Under the pieces are notes generated by a model. The model worked only from the letters and a program-made list of their open reading frames with translations. It was not told the DNA's origin and did not search any database. Positions 54,546-63,305 of a stretch of 64,000 nucleotides of DNA are shown in pieces. Within the stretch, counting starts at the first letter, position 1. Every line of letters begins with the position of its first letter. This DNA comes from UBA10649 sp963793105 (GTDB lineage: Bacteria > Actinomycetota > Actinomycetes > S36-B12), in contig CAWBZB010000008.1 in assembly GCA_963793105.1 (NCBI GenBank), positions 372,001-436,000 of the forward strand, read 5' to 3'. Made by a program: the position numbers and the translations under genes.

Positions 54546-54591
54546 CACGAGGCGATTTCGGCACTCCGGCGGATCATGGCACCATGGCCGC

Positions 54592-55857
54592 ATGCGTCGC
54601 ACCCCTGCACTCCTCGTCAGCCTGACCGCCATCGCCGCCCTCGGGGCCACCCTCCTCACCGCGCCCGCCGCCCAGGCGGCGCCCGCGAAGAAGGATCCCC
54701 GGGCCAGCCTCAAGGGCACGACGATCCAGCGGGACCTGTTCGGCATGCACGTGTTCAACCTGCAGGACGGCGTGTGGCCGACCGTGCCGGTCGGATCCAT
54801 CCGACTCTGGGACAACGCGACCACGTGGTCGTCGATCGAGACCGCGCAGAACCAGTTCAACTGGACCGCGCTCGACACGGCGGTCCAGACCGCGAACGAC
54901 AACGGCGTGACCGACATCATGATGGTGCTGGCCGGCACTCCCGCCTGGGCCAGCGACGACCCGTCCTCCGGTGGCGCCGCCGGCGTGCTGCCCGGTGCGG
55001 CCGGCATGCCCCGCGACCTCGCCGACTGGGATGACTGGGTGACGCAGGTCGTGACCCGGTACAAGGGCCGGATCACCTCGTACCAGCCCTGGAACGAGGC
55101 GAACCTCGTGACCTTCTCCACGGGAACCCCGGCCGAGATGGCTGATCTCACCAAGCGCGCCTACGACATCATCAAGCGGATCGATCCGGCTGCCACAGTC
55201 GTCGCGCCGAGCACGGGCACCCGGCTGGGCGGGCCGTTCAAGCGGTTCTACCCCGCCTACCTGCAGGAGCTGAAGGCCCGGGGCTGGCCGATCGACGTCT
55301 GGTCCGCGCACACCTATCCGGCATCAGTCGGTACTCCCGTCGAGCGGGCGCTGCTGGCCAAGGCGTACCTCGCGGTGCTGCAGGCGGCTGGCGCCCCCGA
55401 CCTGCCGGTCTGGGACACCGAGAACAACTTCGGCCTCGCTGGCCCCGGACCCACCAACCCCGACCAGGACATCGAGGGGAAGAGGGCAGCCGAGTGGACG
55501 GCCCGCACCTACCTCGATGCCCTCCGCCTGGGCATCAGCCGCGTGTACTGGTACGCATGGGGCCCGTACAACGACCTCGTCGGCATCCAGATGAACACTG
55601 GCAGCCGCGGAGCCGTCGCGTACACCACCCTGCAGGACTGGATCGTGGGCGCGACCTACAAGAAGTGCTCCGGCGTGGCCAAGGTGACGTGCACCTTCAC
55701 CAAGGACGGGGTGAAGTCCAAGATCGTGTGGGCCGAGCGAGGCCGGGCGAAGTTCCGCACCAAGGGGTTCACCCAGGTCTGCTCGCTCGATGGCGCCTGC
55801 AAGCCGGTGACCAAGAAGAAGATCCGGGTCCGCGGTCCGGTCCAGCTGCGGAAGTAG
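54592..55857 (+). CDS. Secreted glycoside hydrolase-like (beta/alpha)8 protein
   Basis: This 421-residue exported protein has a Sec signal (cut near AAQA-AP, residue about 25) and a GH-A clan barrel. The acid/base Glu is in SYQPWNEANL and the nucleophile Glu in LPVWDTENNFG. The N-terminus GMHVFNLQDGVWPTVPVGSIRLWDNATTWSSIE and WSAHTYP support a GH39/GH5-like fold. A C-terminal basic beta-rich tail (Cys-rich, KKCSGVAKVTCTFTKDG) may bind polymer or cell wall. The substrate is unknown. A palindromic repeat begins 14 bases after the stop. Confidence 0.85.
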   Translation: MRRTPALLVSLTAIAALGATLLTAPAAQAAPAKKDPRASLKGTTIQRDLFGMHVFNLQDGVWPTVPVGSIRLWDNATTWSSIETAQNQFNWTALDTAVQTANDNGVTDIMMVLAGTPAWASDDPSSGGAAGVLPGAAGMPRDLADWDDWVTQVVTRYKGRITSYQPWNEANLVTFSTGTPAEMADLTKRAYDIIKRIDPAATVVAPSTGTRLGGPFKRFYPAYLQELKARGWPIDVWSAHTYPASVGTPVERALLAKAYLAVLQAAGAPDLPVWDTENNFGLAGPGPTNPDQDIEGKRAAEWTARTYLDALRLGISRVYWYAWGPYNDLVGIQMNTGSRGAVAYTTLQDWIVGATYKKCSGVAKVTCTFTKDGVKSKIVWAERGRAKFRTKGFTQVCSLDGACKPVTKKKIRVRGPVQLRK

Positions 55858-55871
55858 CCCCACCCCGCCTT

Positions 55872-55935
55872 CGTTGAGTGGGCGGGGGTGCACCGATCGG
55901 TGTCGCCGACCACGTGCGCCAGCGCCCACTCAACG
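55872..55935. repeat. Palindromic repeat TTGAGTGGGC/GCCCACTCAA, copy 2
   Basis: CGTTGAGTGGGCG (55872-55884) pairs perfectly with CGCCCACTCAACG (55923-55935), and GGTGCAC/GTGCGCC inside adds partial pairing. It fills the gap between the convergent glycosidase and DUF559 genes, ending one base before the latter's stop. The outer 13 bases of each arm are identical to copies 1 and 3; the middle differs. Confidence 0.85.
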
Positions 55936-55936
55936 G

Positions 55937-56830
55937 TCATGAACGTGTGGAATTGCCGCGGTTCAAGGCGTCCTTGACCAGCCTGCACATCTGCTCCGGG
56001 TGCCTCAGGTCCCGTGCAGTGAACACGATGACGAACCAGCCGGCGGACTGCAAGAGGTTGCGGCGCACAGCGTCACGGCGGCGCTGCTCCTCGGCAAGAT
56101 GCACCGCTCCGTCGTACTCCACGATCACGCGCTGGCGTCTCCACAGCATGTCCGCACGGGCCAGCCACTCGCCCAGGTGGATCACGTCAGCGTTGCACTC
56201 CGGAGCGGGGACGCCTCCCACCAGCAGCACCACCCGCGCCCGCGACTCCCCCGGGGACTCGGCTCCGGGGTCCAACATCGCACGTGCCTTGCGAGCCACC
56301 GCCACCCCACGTCGGCGGAAGGCCCAGTGACACACGAGCTCCAGCTCCTCGGCTGAGGCCAGGTTCCGCCTCAGCACCGTGTCACCCATGGCCACGAGGT
56401 GCCCCAGCGGGAGGGCCGCGGCGCAGTCCAGCCAGGTGCGGGCGGGGGTCGTGATGCGATGACCGCGCAGCTGCGTCACGTGGTCCGGGGGCAGGCGCAG
56501 GCGTCGTCCCCTCACGTCAGCGCGACGCGGGCGCGCACTGTCCGCACTGACGCTCAGGGACAGGGGCCGGTCCCTGGACTCCGCCCACCATGGCAGCGGC
56601 AGGCCCCAGGCCCGCGCTGCGGAGAGGTCGGTGAGCACCACGTCCTGCCGGCAGCCTGTGGTGGCCGCAGCGAGGCGGGCCTCCGCGTCCCCGACGGCTG
56701 CAGCCCTGATCCGCACTCCTGGGCTCGATGTCACGAACGCGGCTGCCTGCGTCTGCCGGCGGGTCAGTCCCGCACCACCCGCGGACGTCACGCGAAAGAC
56801 GTCGGGAACCTCAGGGTCCGTGAATGCCAT
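55937..56830 (-). CDS. DUF559 (Vsr-like nuclease fold) domain protein
   Basis: This 297-residue protein has an N-terminal part with LTRRQTQAAAF and a winged-helix-like region (VVLTDLSAARAWGLPLPWW), common in actinobacterial paralogues, and a C-terminal DUF559 endonuclease-like domain: RADMLWRRQRVIVEYDGAVH, EEQRRRDAVRRNLLQSAGWFVIVFTARDL. The EYDG Asp and the following Arg are the usual Vsr-fold active-site positions. Substrate and biological role are unknown for the family. ATG 56830 is chosen; upstream residues are Arg-rich and lie in the repeat region. Copies 2 and 3 of the palindromic repeat lie on either side of the gene. Confidence 0.8.
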   Translation of the reverse strand: MAFTDPEVPDVFRVTSAGGAGLTRRQTQAAAFVTSSPGVRIRAAAVGDAEARLAAATTGCRQDVVLTDLSAARAWGLPLPWWAESRDRPLSLSVSADSARPRRADVRGRRLRLPPDHVTQLRGHRITTPARTWLDCAAALPLGHLVAMGDTVLRRNLASAEELELVCHWAFRRRGVAVARKARAMLDPGAESPGESRARVVLLVGGVPAPECNADVIHLGEWLARADMLWRRQRVIVEYDGAVHLAEEQRRRDAVRRNLLQSAGWFVIVFTARDLRHPEQMCRLVKDALNRGNSTRS

Positions 56831-56932
56831 CTCCGCACTCTCGACGCGGACGGCGACCCGCCCGCGAGTCGGTTCCCCCTCTGGGGACGGTCGCCCAGCC
56901 GCGGCCCTGCGGTGGACACCACGCCGAAAGCG

Positions 56933-56996
56933 CGTTGAGTGGGCGCTGGCGCACCTCGACGGCGCAGCCGGCGGGTGCGCCACCGCCCACTCAACG
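56933..56996. repeat. Palindromic repeat TTGAGTGGGC/GCCCACTCAA, copy 3
   Basis: The left arm 56933-56955 (CGTTGAGTGGGCGCTGGCGC then ACC) pairs with the right arm 56974-56996, one mismatch in 23 bp, around an 18-base loop. It starts about 100 bases before the DUF559 ATG and ends nine bases from the SDR stop. The inner arm GGCGCACC resembles that of copy 2. The remaining gap (56831-56932) shows nothing specific. Confidence 0.87.
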
Positions 56997-57005
56997 AAAA
57001 GGGGG

Positions 57006-57788
57006 CTAGGCGCGCTCCTCCGCGATCGAGTTGCCGCCGTCGACGACGATGCACTGACCTGTGACGTAGCCGGCACCCGGCGTGCACAACCAGGCCACCA
57101 CGCTGGCCACCTCCTCGGGCTGGGCCGACCGACCCAGCGGCGTGCGCAGGCCCTGCTCGTGCTCGTGCGGCGTCTGCGACGCGGTCGCTATCCACCCCGG
57201 CGCAACCGCGTTGGCCGTGACCCCCTCGGCCCCGAAGTCGATCGCGACAGACCTGGCCAGGCCCACCATCGCGGCCTTCGCCGCGGCATAGGCCGGTTCA
57301 TCCCTCATGGCCATCAGTGGGCCGGTCACGCTCGTGACGTTGACGATCCGGCCCCGCCCGCGGGCCGCCACGAACGGGAGCGAAGCTCGGCACACCAGGA
57401 ACGCTGTGTCGAGATTGCGTGCGATCCCCGCGCGCCACGTGGACAGGTCCATGTCCAGCAGGCGCCCGGACTCTGTGCCCGAACCCACGCTGACCATCCC
57501 GGCGTTGTTCACCACGATGTCCAGGCCCCCGTGCTCGGCCACCACCTCGTGGACGACGCGGGCCACCTCGTCCTCCTGCGTGAGGTCCGCCGTGTGCCCC
57601 GACGAGCCACTGCCCGCTGCGGCCAGCTCACTCGCCCGCTCGTGGATCCGGTCGGTCGTGGACGTCACGGCAACCGCTGCGCCCAGCTGGGCCAGCAGGC
57701 GAGCCGTGGCGAAGCCGATCCCCGCCTGCGACCCCGCCCCGGTCACCAGTGCCACCCGGCCAGTGAGGTCGAACGCCTCGGGGATCAC
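57006..57788 (-). CDS. Short-chain dehydrogenase/reductase
   Basis: This 260-residue SDR has the loop VTGAGSQAGIGFATA (residues about 14-28), NNAGMVSVGSG, catalytic VTSVTG and YAAAK, and the VDGGNSIAE end. GTG 57788 overlaps the stop of the aminotransferase gene (GTGA), so the pair is one operon and may act in one pathway, for example oxidising an aldehyde or alcohol made by the transaminase. The glycine-rich loop followed by a Thr-rich strand is compatible with NADP. The substrate is unknown. Confidence 0.88.
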   Translation of the reverse strand: MIPEAFDLTGRVALVTGAGSQAGIGFATARLLAQLGAAVAVTSTTDRIHERASELAAAGSGSSGHTADLTQEDEVARVVHEVVAEHGGLDIVVNNAGMVSVGSGTESGRLLDMDLSTWRAGIARNLDTAFLVCRASLPFVAARGRGRIVNVTSVTGPLMAMRDEPAYAAAKAAMVGLARSVAIDFGAEGVTANAVAPGWIATASQTPHEHEQGLRTPLGRSAQPEEVASVVAWLCTPGAGYVTGQCIVVDGGNSIAEERA

Positions 57789-59147
57789 GGCGTCATCAGG
57801 GCGCCGACCGCCTCGCTGAACAGCATCGTGTGCAGGTCGACGTCCGCCGTCATCGTCTCGGGGCACATCAACGCCATGTTGTGGAACGGCGTCATGAGAA
57901 CACCACGGTTCGACATGAACAGGTGCAGATACTCCTCGAGGTCATCGTCATGGGCGGCCGCCGACTCGGTGCCGTTGCGCGGTGCCGGTGCTGCGAAACG
58001 GTACTCCGCGCGGGCACCGAGCTGCGCGATCGACCAGGGGACGTCGAACTCGGCGAGCGTCGACTCCACGCCCTCGCGGAACCGCGTCGCCAGGGAGATC
58101 ATCCGTTCGAACGCCTCCTCGGTGAGGACGTCCGACAACGTGGCGCGCATGGCAGCCGTGGACATCACGTTGCCGGCGAGTGTTCCCCCGACCCCGCCCA
58201 CGTCCACCAGGTCGACGCCCTCGAACGTGCGCACGGCTGCGGCCACGTCCTCGCTCAAGCCGTAGGCACCGCACGGGATTCCCCCGCCGATGCTCTTGCC
58301 GATCACGAAGATGTCGGGCTGCAGTCCCCAGAGCGTGGTGCAACCGCCGGGCCCAGCCGAGATGGTGTGCGTCTCATCGATGAGCAGCAGCGTGCCGTAG
58401 CGCGTGCACAGTTCGCGGACCGCCTCGAGGAAGCCGGGCTCGGGCAGGACGATCCCGATGTTGGTGAGCGCCGGTTCCATGACCAGGACTGCCACATCCC
58501 GGTGGGCCAGCGCGCGCTCCACGGACGGGATGTCGTTGAACTCCGCCACCCGTGACGTCTGCGAGACGTCGACCGGCGGGCCCACGTTGCCGCCCCTCGG
58601 CTCGGTCTCGCCGTCGGGCCCCATGATCACGAACGTCTCGTCCACCGAGCCGTGATAGCAGTAGGAGAAGGCCATGACCTTCGGCCGACCGGTGACCAGA
58701 CGCGCGATGCGCAGCGCCCACCGGTTCGCATCGGTCGCGCTGAGGGTGTACGACCACTGCGGCATCCCGAACCGACGGGTCAGATCCGCCGCGACCCACT
58801 CCGCGTCCTCGCTCGGCATCATCGTCGTGATCCCGCCCGCCGCGCCGATGCGGTCCATCACCGCGGCCACGGTCGGCTCCGGCGAATGACCTGCCATCGC
58901 GGCAGTGTCACCGAGCGCGAAATCGACGTACTCGTTCCCGTCGACGTCCGTGATGCGGTTGCCGTGGGCGCCCTTGAGGTACAGCGGATACCCGCCGGAC
59001 CACTTGTTCATCCACGTCATCGGCACCCGGCCGAAGAGGTGGTCGGCCGCCTCGAACTGCGCGCGGGACGTGGGCGTGCGCTCGCGATGACGCGCTCTCT
59101 CGGCCTCAAGCAGCGAGGCAAGGCGAGTGACGGTCGACGGTGGCCAT
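57785..59147 (-). CDS. Class III aminotransferase, GSA-aminomutase-like; start region broken by one extra base
   Basis: This PLP enzyme has NEYVDFALGDTAAMAGHSP, the loop LIDETHTISAGPGG, and the Schiff-base Lys in VIGKSIGGGIPCGAYG, as in glutamate-1-semialdehyde aminomutase and related class III transaminases. The expected start ATG 59147 has an excellent SD (GAAGGAG) but reads MATVDRHSPCLAA-stop. The body of the protein continues in the next frame as VTRLASLLEAERARHRE. Removing one G at 59132-59133 gives MATVDVTRLASLLEAE and 453 residues. Otherwise the gene would have to begin at an unsupported upstream ATG (59190 or 59284). Pathway unknown; an SDR follows. Confidence 0.85.
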
Positions 59148-59298
59148 GGGGGCTCCTTCAGGGGCGGCCGGAAGTCCGGACGGCCCATCTCACCACCGAC
59201 GGGCGCCGCACGGCCCGGGATTGACGATACGAGCCGGCTCCGGACTCTTCGCCCATGCTCCGGGACGTACAGGGGGCGCTGCATGAAAGGCTGGGCCG

Positions 59299-59865
59299 GT
59301 GAGCGATTCAGATGCCGCCGCCGGCGCCGATCTCGCTGGCCCTCCGCCCGCGCCCGTCGACCTCCGGCTCCGCGTGTGGCGCTTCACCTTCGATGCCCAT
59401 CGGGTCATCTACGCGACGATCATCCTGATGACCTCGTACGCGGTCTACGACGAGGGAACGTCACGGCTGCGCACGGCCTCGTACATCGAGATCGTGGCCG
59501 TGTCGATCGCGCCCCTCTTCGCGCTGTCGATGGCGCACGCGTTCTCCGACGCCCTGGACATCCAGATCCGCAACGGCCGGCGGCTGAGCGGCCACGATCG
59601 ACGACACCTCGCAGCCGCCAACCTGCAGTACCTCTACGTGGCGATCCCCCCGCTGCTGCTCATCGCCGCCCTCGGCCTGCTTGGCTGGGAGGCCAACGTC
59701 ATCCTGGAGCTCGTCCAGTTCCTCGGCGTCGTGAGCCTGTTCTTCTGGGGCATGTACGCCGGACGGAAGGCCGGGGTCAGCCGAGCGCGTCGGCTGTCGT
59801 TCGGCGTGAGCTACGGACTGATGGGCGTGTTCATCATCGCCGTCGAACTCATCCTCACGCACTGA
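59299..59865 (+). CDS. Four-helix membrane protein, unknown function
   Basis: This 188-residue protein starts with GTG 59299 and has a Pro/Ala-rich N-terminus, a basic RLRVWRFTFDAHRVIYATIIL first helix, then helices around SYIEIVAVSIAPLFALSMAHAFSD, LQYLYVAIPPLLLIAALGLLG and VVSLFFWGMYAGRKAG/GVFIIAVELIL. The pattern recurs in actinobacterial hypothetical membrane proteins, without known function. The C-terminus overlaps the FGGY kinase by 11 bases. Confidence 0.72.
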   Translation: MSDSDAAAGADLAGPPPAPVDLRLRVWRFTFDAHRVIYATIILMTSYAVYDEGTSRLRTASYIEIVAVSIAPLFALSMAHAFSDALDIQIRNGRRLSGHDRRHLAAANLQYLYVAIPPLLLIAALGLLGWEANVILELVQFLGVVSLFFWGMYAGRKAGVSRARRLSFGVSYGLMGVFIIAVELILTH

Positions 59866-61219
59866 CGCGCCACGCCGGGACACCGTCGGCTCCGGGCCTT
59901 TCGAGCAGGCCCGCCGCCACTCCCCCGAGGAACGCCGCTCCCAGGGCACCCGGCTCGGGCAGGTCCACGGTCGTGACCGAGCCGAGCTGACGAGCCTTCG
60001 CGTCCGCGACCATGGGGTTGCGGACCCATCCTCCCGCGAGCACCGCGGCGCGGTGGGGACCGGCCACGATCGCCATCTGTTCCAAGGCCACCCCGGACAT
60101 CGCCGTGAGGTCCTCCACGACCGCTCGCCACGTCGAAGCCGGGCTGATGCCGTCGGTGATCCCACCGAGGGTCAGCCCGTGGTTGCCCACCTCGACGAGG
60201 TGCGGCGCGTCGTCGCCCCGGGTCACGCCCAGCGCTGCCTCCCCCAGGGACCTTCGAGCCCCTCGGTCGGTCGCGCCGAGCATCGCCGCCACCCGCTCGA
60301 GCGAGAGCCCGGTGAGTCGTCCCGCGAGCAGGATCTGGTGCTCGGGGAGGACCGACCAGTCCACGTCGATGTCCTGGTCGGTGAGCCACTCGATGCGCTC
60401 CGTGGTGACCGGCTCGCGCACGGTGCGGATGAGCGCCTCGGCCGTGCCCATGGAGTCGAACAGCGCCCCGTCGGCGGCCGCCCCGGAGATCAGGACGGCT
60501 GCCTGGTGGTCCAGGCCCGCGACGGTCAGCGTCGCCCCGTGCAGGACGCCCGGCACGGCGTCGCCGCCCACCGTGCCCGCCGGGTCCCCGGCCCAGACGC
60601 GGTGCACCGGCAGCAGGTCGCCCACGAGAGCGGAAGCCACGGGCCACGGTCGCCGGCTGGCGATCTCGAGCATCCCGGTCCGCGAGGCGAGGGACGCCTC
60701 GCTCACCTCCTCGCCGCCCATCGCGCGCACGATCCACTCCGCGATGCACAGGTGGCGGACGGCCGAGGTCGCGGCGGGCACGTTCCGCTGCAGCCACAGC
60801 ACCTTCGCCACCGAGGGCTTGGAGTTGAGCCGCCGCCCGGTAGCGCGTTGGAAGTCCCGGGGATCGACGACCTCCCGCACCCCCGCGGCATCGCCCCGCG
60901 GATCGAACCACGCGAGGGCCGGCGCGCACGGCGACCCGGTCGAATCGATGAGGACCCCGGCCTCGGCGATGCCCGTGACGCCCACGGCACGGATCACCGT
61001 CGCGCCCATCCCCGTCACCTCCGGACTGCTGGCGGCCTCCGCGCACACGGCGATGACCACCTCCGCCAGCACCCGCGGATCAGCGTCGGCCATCGGCCCG
61101 GAGTGGCGCCACGGGGTCTCCCGGGACACGACCGTCAGGACCTCGCCCTCGGGGGTGACGGCGAGCGCCTTGACCGACGTCGTCCCGACGTCGACTCCGA
61201 CGAGAACCTCCTGCGCCAT
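59855..61219 (-). CDS. FGGY-family carbohydrate kinase
   Basis: This 454-residue sugar kinase has the N-terminal phosphate motif VGVDVGTTSVKALAV, the catalytic Asp in VAGLDHQAAVL, and the C-terminal adenosine motif VAGGWVRNPMVADAKA with GALGAAFLGG. It is divergent from an aldolase and an oxidoreductase; together they look like catabolism of a sugar or polyol phosphate. LsrK-like or xylulose-kinase-like substrates cannot be separated by eye. The 80-base divergent promoter holds an ACACG-N5-CGTGT palindrome. Confidence 0.88.
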   Translation of the reverse strand: MAQEVLVGVDVGTTSVKALAVTPEGEVLTVVSRETPWRHSGPMADADPRVLAEVVIAVCAEAASSPEVTGMGATVIRAVGVTGIAEAGVLIDSTGSPCAPALAWFDPRGDAAGVREVVDPRDFQRATGRRLNSKPSVAKVLWLQRNVPAATSAVRHLCIAEWIVRAMGGEEVSEASLASRTGMLEIASRRPWPVASALVGDLLPVHRVWAGDPAGTVGGDAVPGVLHGATLTVAGLDHQAAVLISGAAADGALFDSMGTAEALIRTVREPVTTERIEWLTDQDIDVDWSVLPEHQILLAGRLTGLSLERVAAMLGATDRGARRSLGEAALGVTRGDDAPHLVEVGNHGLTLGGITDGISPASTWRAVVEDLTAMSGVALEQMAIVAGPHRAAVLAGGWVRNPMVADAKARQLGSVTTVDLPEPGALGAAFLGGVAAGLLERPGADGVPAWRVSA

Positions 61220-61246
61220 GCGTCACCTTCCGCGCTAGTGTCGATC

Positions 61247-61261
61247 ACACGCTATTCGTGT
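61247..61261. promoter_or_regulatory. Palindromic operator candidate in the kinase/aldolase divergent promoter
   Basis: ACACG-CTATT-CGTGT is a perfect 5-bp inverted repeat with a 5-base centre. It overlaps a second element, GTGT-N5-ACAC (61238-61250). It lies 28 bases from the kinase start and 39 from the aldolase start, so one repressor could control both directions. No regulator gene is visible. Confidence 0.45.
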
Positions 61262-61299
61262 CGGCCCACCACCGCACCGGACCCGGCGAAAGGGATCCC

Positions 61300-62142
61300 A
61301 TGTCAGACGTCACCTACCGACTCCGTCGCCTGTTCAACCCCGCTTCGGGCCGCTGCCTCGACATCGCCGTGGACCACGGCTTCTTCGGCGAGAAGACCTT
61401 CCTGCAAGGGATCGAGGATCTGCCGTCCGCCGTCGCGACGCTGGTCGCGGCGGACCCCGATGCCATCCAGCTGACGATCGGCCAGGCGCGGCTCCTGCAG
61501 TCCCAGGGGGGCCGCACCCGGCCTGCCCTCGTCCTGCGCACCGACGTCGCCAATGTCTACGGGGCACCGCTGCCCGACCACATGTTCGACCTCACCCTGC
61601 CCCATCCCGGGCTGGCCGGCGTCAAGCTCGACGCCGCCTGCGTGGTCGTCAACCTCTTCGACCTCCCTGGTCGACCGGCGGTGCGGGAGGCCTGCATCCG
61701 GGCGGTGCTCAATGCAAAGGTCGACTGCGAGAAGTACGGCATGCCGCTGATGGTGGAGCCCTTGGTCATGAAGGAGAGGAGCGCCGGCGGCTACGAGGTC
61801 AACGGCGATATCGAGCGGATCATCCCCGTGGTGCGGCAGGCCGTCGAGCTGGGAGCCGACGTCATCAAGGCCGACCCGACCGACGATCCCGCGCAGTACC
61901 ACGAGGTGATCCAGACGGCCACCGGCATCCCGGTCCTCGTGCGCGGTGGCGGGCGGGTGGCCGACGACGTCCTGCTGGAGCGCACGCAGGTGGTCCTCGA
62001 GCAGGGAGCAGCGGGGATCGTCTACGGCCGCAACATCATCCAGCACGAGAATCCTGGCGGCATGACCCGCGCGCTCATGTCCATGCTGCATGACGGTGCC
62101 GACGCATCGACCGCCGCCCGCTTCCTCGACAGCCAGCCATGA
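61300..62142 (+). CDS. Class I fructose-bisphosphate-type aldolase (DhnA/LsrF family)
   Basis: This 280-residue (beta/alpha)8 aldolase has CLDIAVDHGFFGEKTFLQG, QLTIGQARLLQSQ, the Schiff-base region ADVIKADPTDDPAQYHEV (Lys at about 193), and the phosphate site VLVRGGGRVADD with GAAGIVYGRNI. DhnA-type archaeal aldolases and LsrF share these blocks. Likely a lyase or thiolase acting on the product of the FGGY kinase. An SD-like AAAGG precedes ATG 61300. The stop overlaps the Gfo/Idh gene start (ATGA). Confidence 0.88.
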   Translation: MSDVTYRLRRLFNPASGRCLDIAVDHGFFGEKTFLQGIEDLPSAVATLVAADPDAIQLTIGQARLLQSQGGRTRPALVLRTDVANVYGAPLPDHMFDLTLPHPGLAGVKLDAACVVVNLFDLPGRPAVREACIRAVLNAKVDCEKYGMPLMVEPLVMKERSAGGYEVNGDIERIIPVVRQAVELGADVIKADPTDDPAQYHEVIQTATGIPVLVRGGGRVADDVLLERTQVVLEQGAAGIVYGRNIIQHENPGGMTRALMSMLHDGADASTAARFLDSQP

Positions 62143-63302
62143 CCGGCGCCCAGCCGGTCCGGATCGGGGTCGTCGGGTGCGGTCTCATGGGTCGCGAGCT
62201 GGCCGCCGTCTGCGGACGCTGGTCGCAGCTGGTCGACCATCCGTCCGCACCTCGGGTCGTCGCCGTGGCGGACCCGAATCCGTCGGCCCGCGAATGGTTC
62301 CGCCGGGTGTCGACGGTGGAGACCTTCGCCGAGGACTGGCGCCCCCTTGTCGATGATCCCGGGATCGACGTTCTGTACCTCGCCGTTCCCCACCACCTTC
62401 ATGAGGACCTCTACGTGGCCGCCGCCGAAGCCGGCCGCGACTACCTGGGGGAGAAGCCGTTCGGCATCGACCTCGCGGCCGCGGAGCGCATCGTCTCCGC
62501 GCTCGACGCATCCCGCAGCTTCGTCCGCGTCTCCAGTGAGTTCCCCTTCTTCCCGGGCGCTCTGCGCGCGTACGACTACGCCGGGTCGGGGGCCCTCGGC
62601 GACATCCTGGACGTCCGATCCCAGTTCGCGCACTCCTCGGACATCGACCGTCGCAAGGGGATCAACTGGAAGCGTCGCGTGGAGACGTGCGGCGAGATCG
62701 GCGTCATGGGCGACCTGGGCGTCCATGTCGCCCACGTGCCGCTGCGCCTGGGCTATCAGCCGGAATCCGTGTACGCGATGCTCGACAACGTCGTCACCGA
62801 GCGCCCCGGCCCGGATGGGACTTCGGTCCCCTGCGACACCTGGGACAACGCCCTGCTCGCCTGCCGGGTGCCCAGCGCACCGGGAGCGGACGCCCGACGC
62901 TTCAGCATGCTGTGGGAGACCCGTCGCATCGCTCCCGGGCAGATGAACTCGTGGTCCTTCGAGGCTCTGGGCATGGACGGTGGCGTGCGCTTCAGCACGC
63001 GGACGCCGACGACGGTGCAGCGATTCGCGCGGCGCGACGGCGAGCAGGCGTGGGAGGAGTTCCAGCCGGGAAACGTGTCCGCCTGGCCCACCATCTCCGG
63101 CAGCATCTTCGAGTTCGGCTTCTCGGACGCCCTGCTGCAGATGTGGGCGTCCTACCTGGCCGAGCGCGCCGGCGCCCTGGGGGATCGGTTCGGGACCGTC
63201 ACGCCTGCGGAGGCCCTCGCGGCCCACGGGGTGTTCGACGCCGCGCTCCGCTCTCAGGTCAGCGGGCGGGCGGAGCGAGCGCGGGCTGAGCAGCCGGGCT
63301 GA
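62139..63302 (+). CDS. Gfo/Idh/MocA-family oxidoreductase
   Basis: This 387-residue oxidoreductase has an N-terminal Rossmann domain (IGVVGCGLMGRELAAVC), VAVADPN, YLAVPHHLHEDL and the catalytic-site Lys in YLGEKPFGIDL. A C-terminal alpha/beta domain has EIGVMGDLGVHVAHVP, giving the Asp/His pair. The family oxidises or epimerises sugars and polyols with NAD(P). Translationally coupled to the aldolase. It converges on the pterin-binding-like gene with a three-base gap. Confidence 0.9.
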   Translation: MTGAQPVRIGVVGCGLMGRELAAVCGRWSQLVDHPSAPRVVAVADPNPSAREWFRRVSTVETFAEDWRPLVDDPGIDVLYLAVPHHLHEDLYVAAAEAGRDYLGEKPFGIDLAAAERIVSALDASRSFVRVSSEFPFFPGALRAYDYAGSGALGDILDVRSQFAHSSDIDRRKGINWKRRVETCGEIGVMGDLGVHVAHVPLRLGYQPESVYAMLDNVVTERPGPDGTSVPCDTWDNALLACRVPSAPGADARRFSMLWETRRIAPGQMNSWSFEALGMDGGVRFSTRTPTTVQRFARRDGEQAWEEFQPGNVSAWPTISGSIFEFGFSDALLQMWASYLAERAGALGDRFGTVTPAEALAAHGVFDAALRSQVSGRAERARAEQPG

Positions 63303-63305
63303 GGT

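Noticed and set aside
55872..56996. CRISPR-like array from the repeated TTGAGTGGGC motif
   Set aside because: Copies are dispersed palindromes of 64 bp with no regular spacers and no cas genes.
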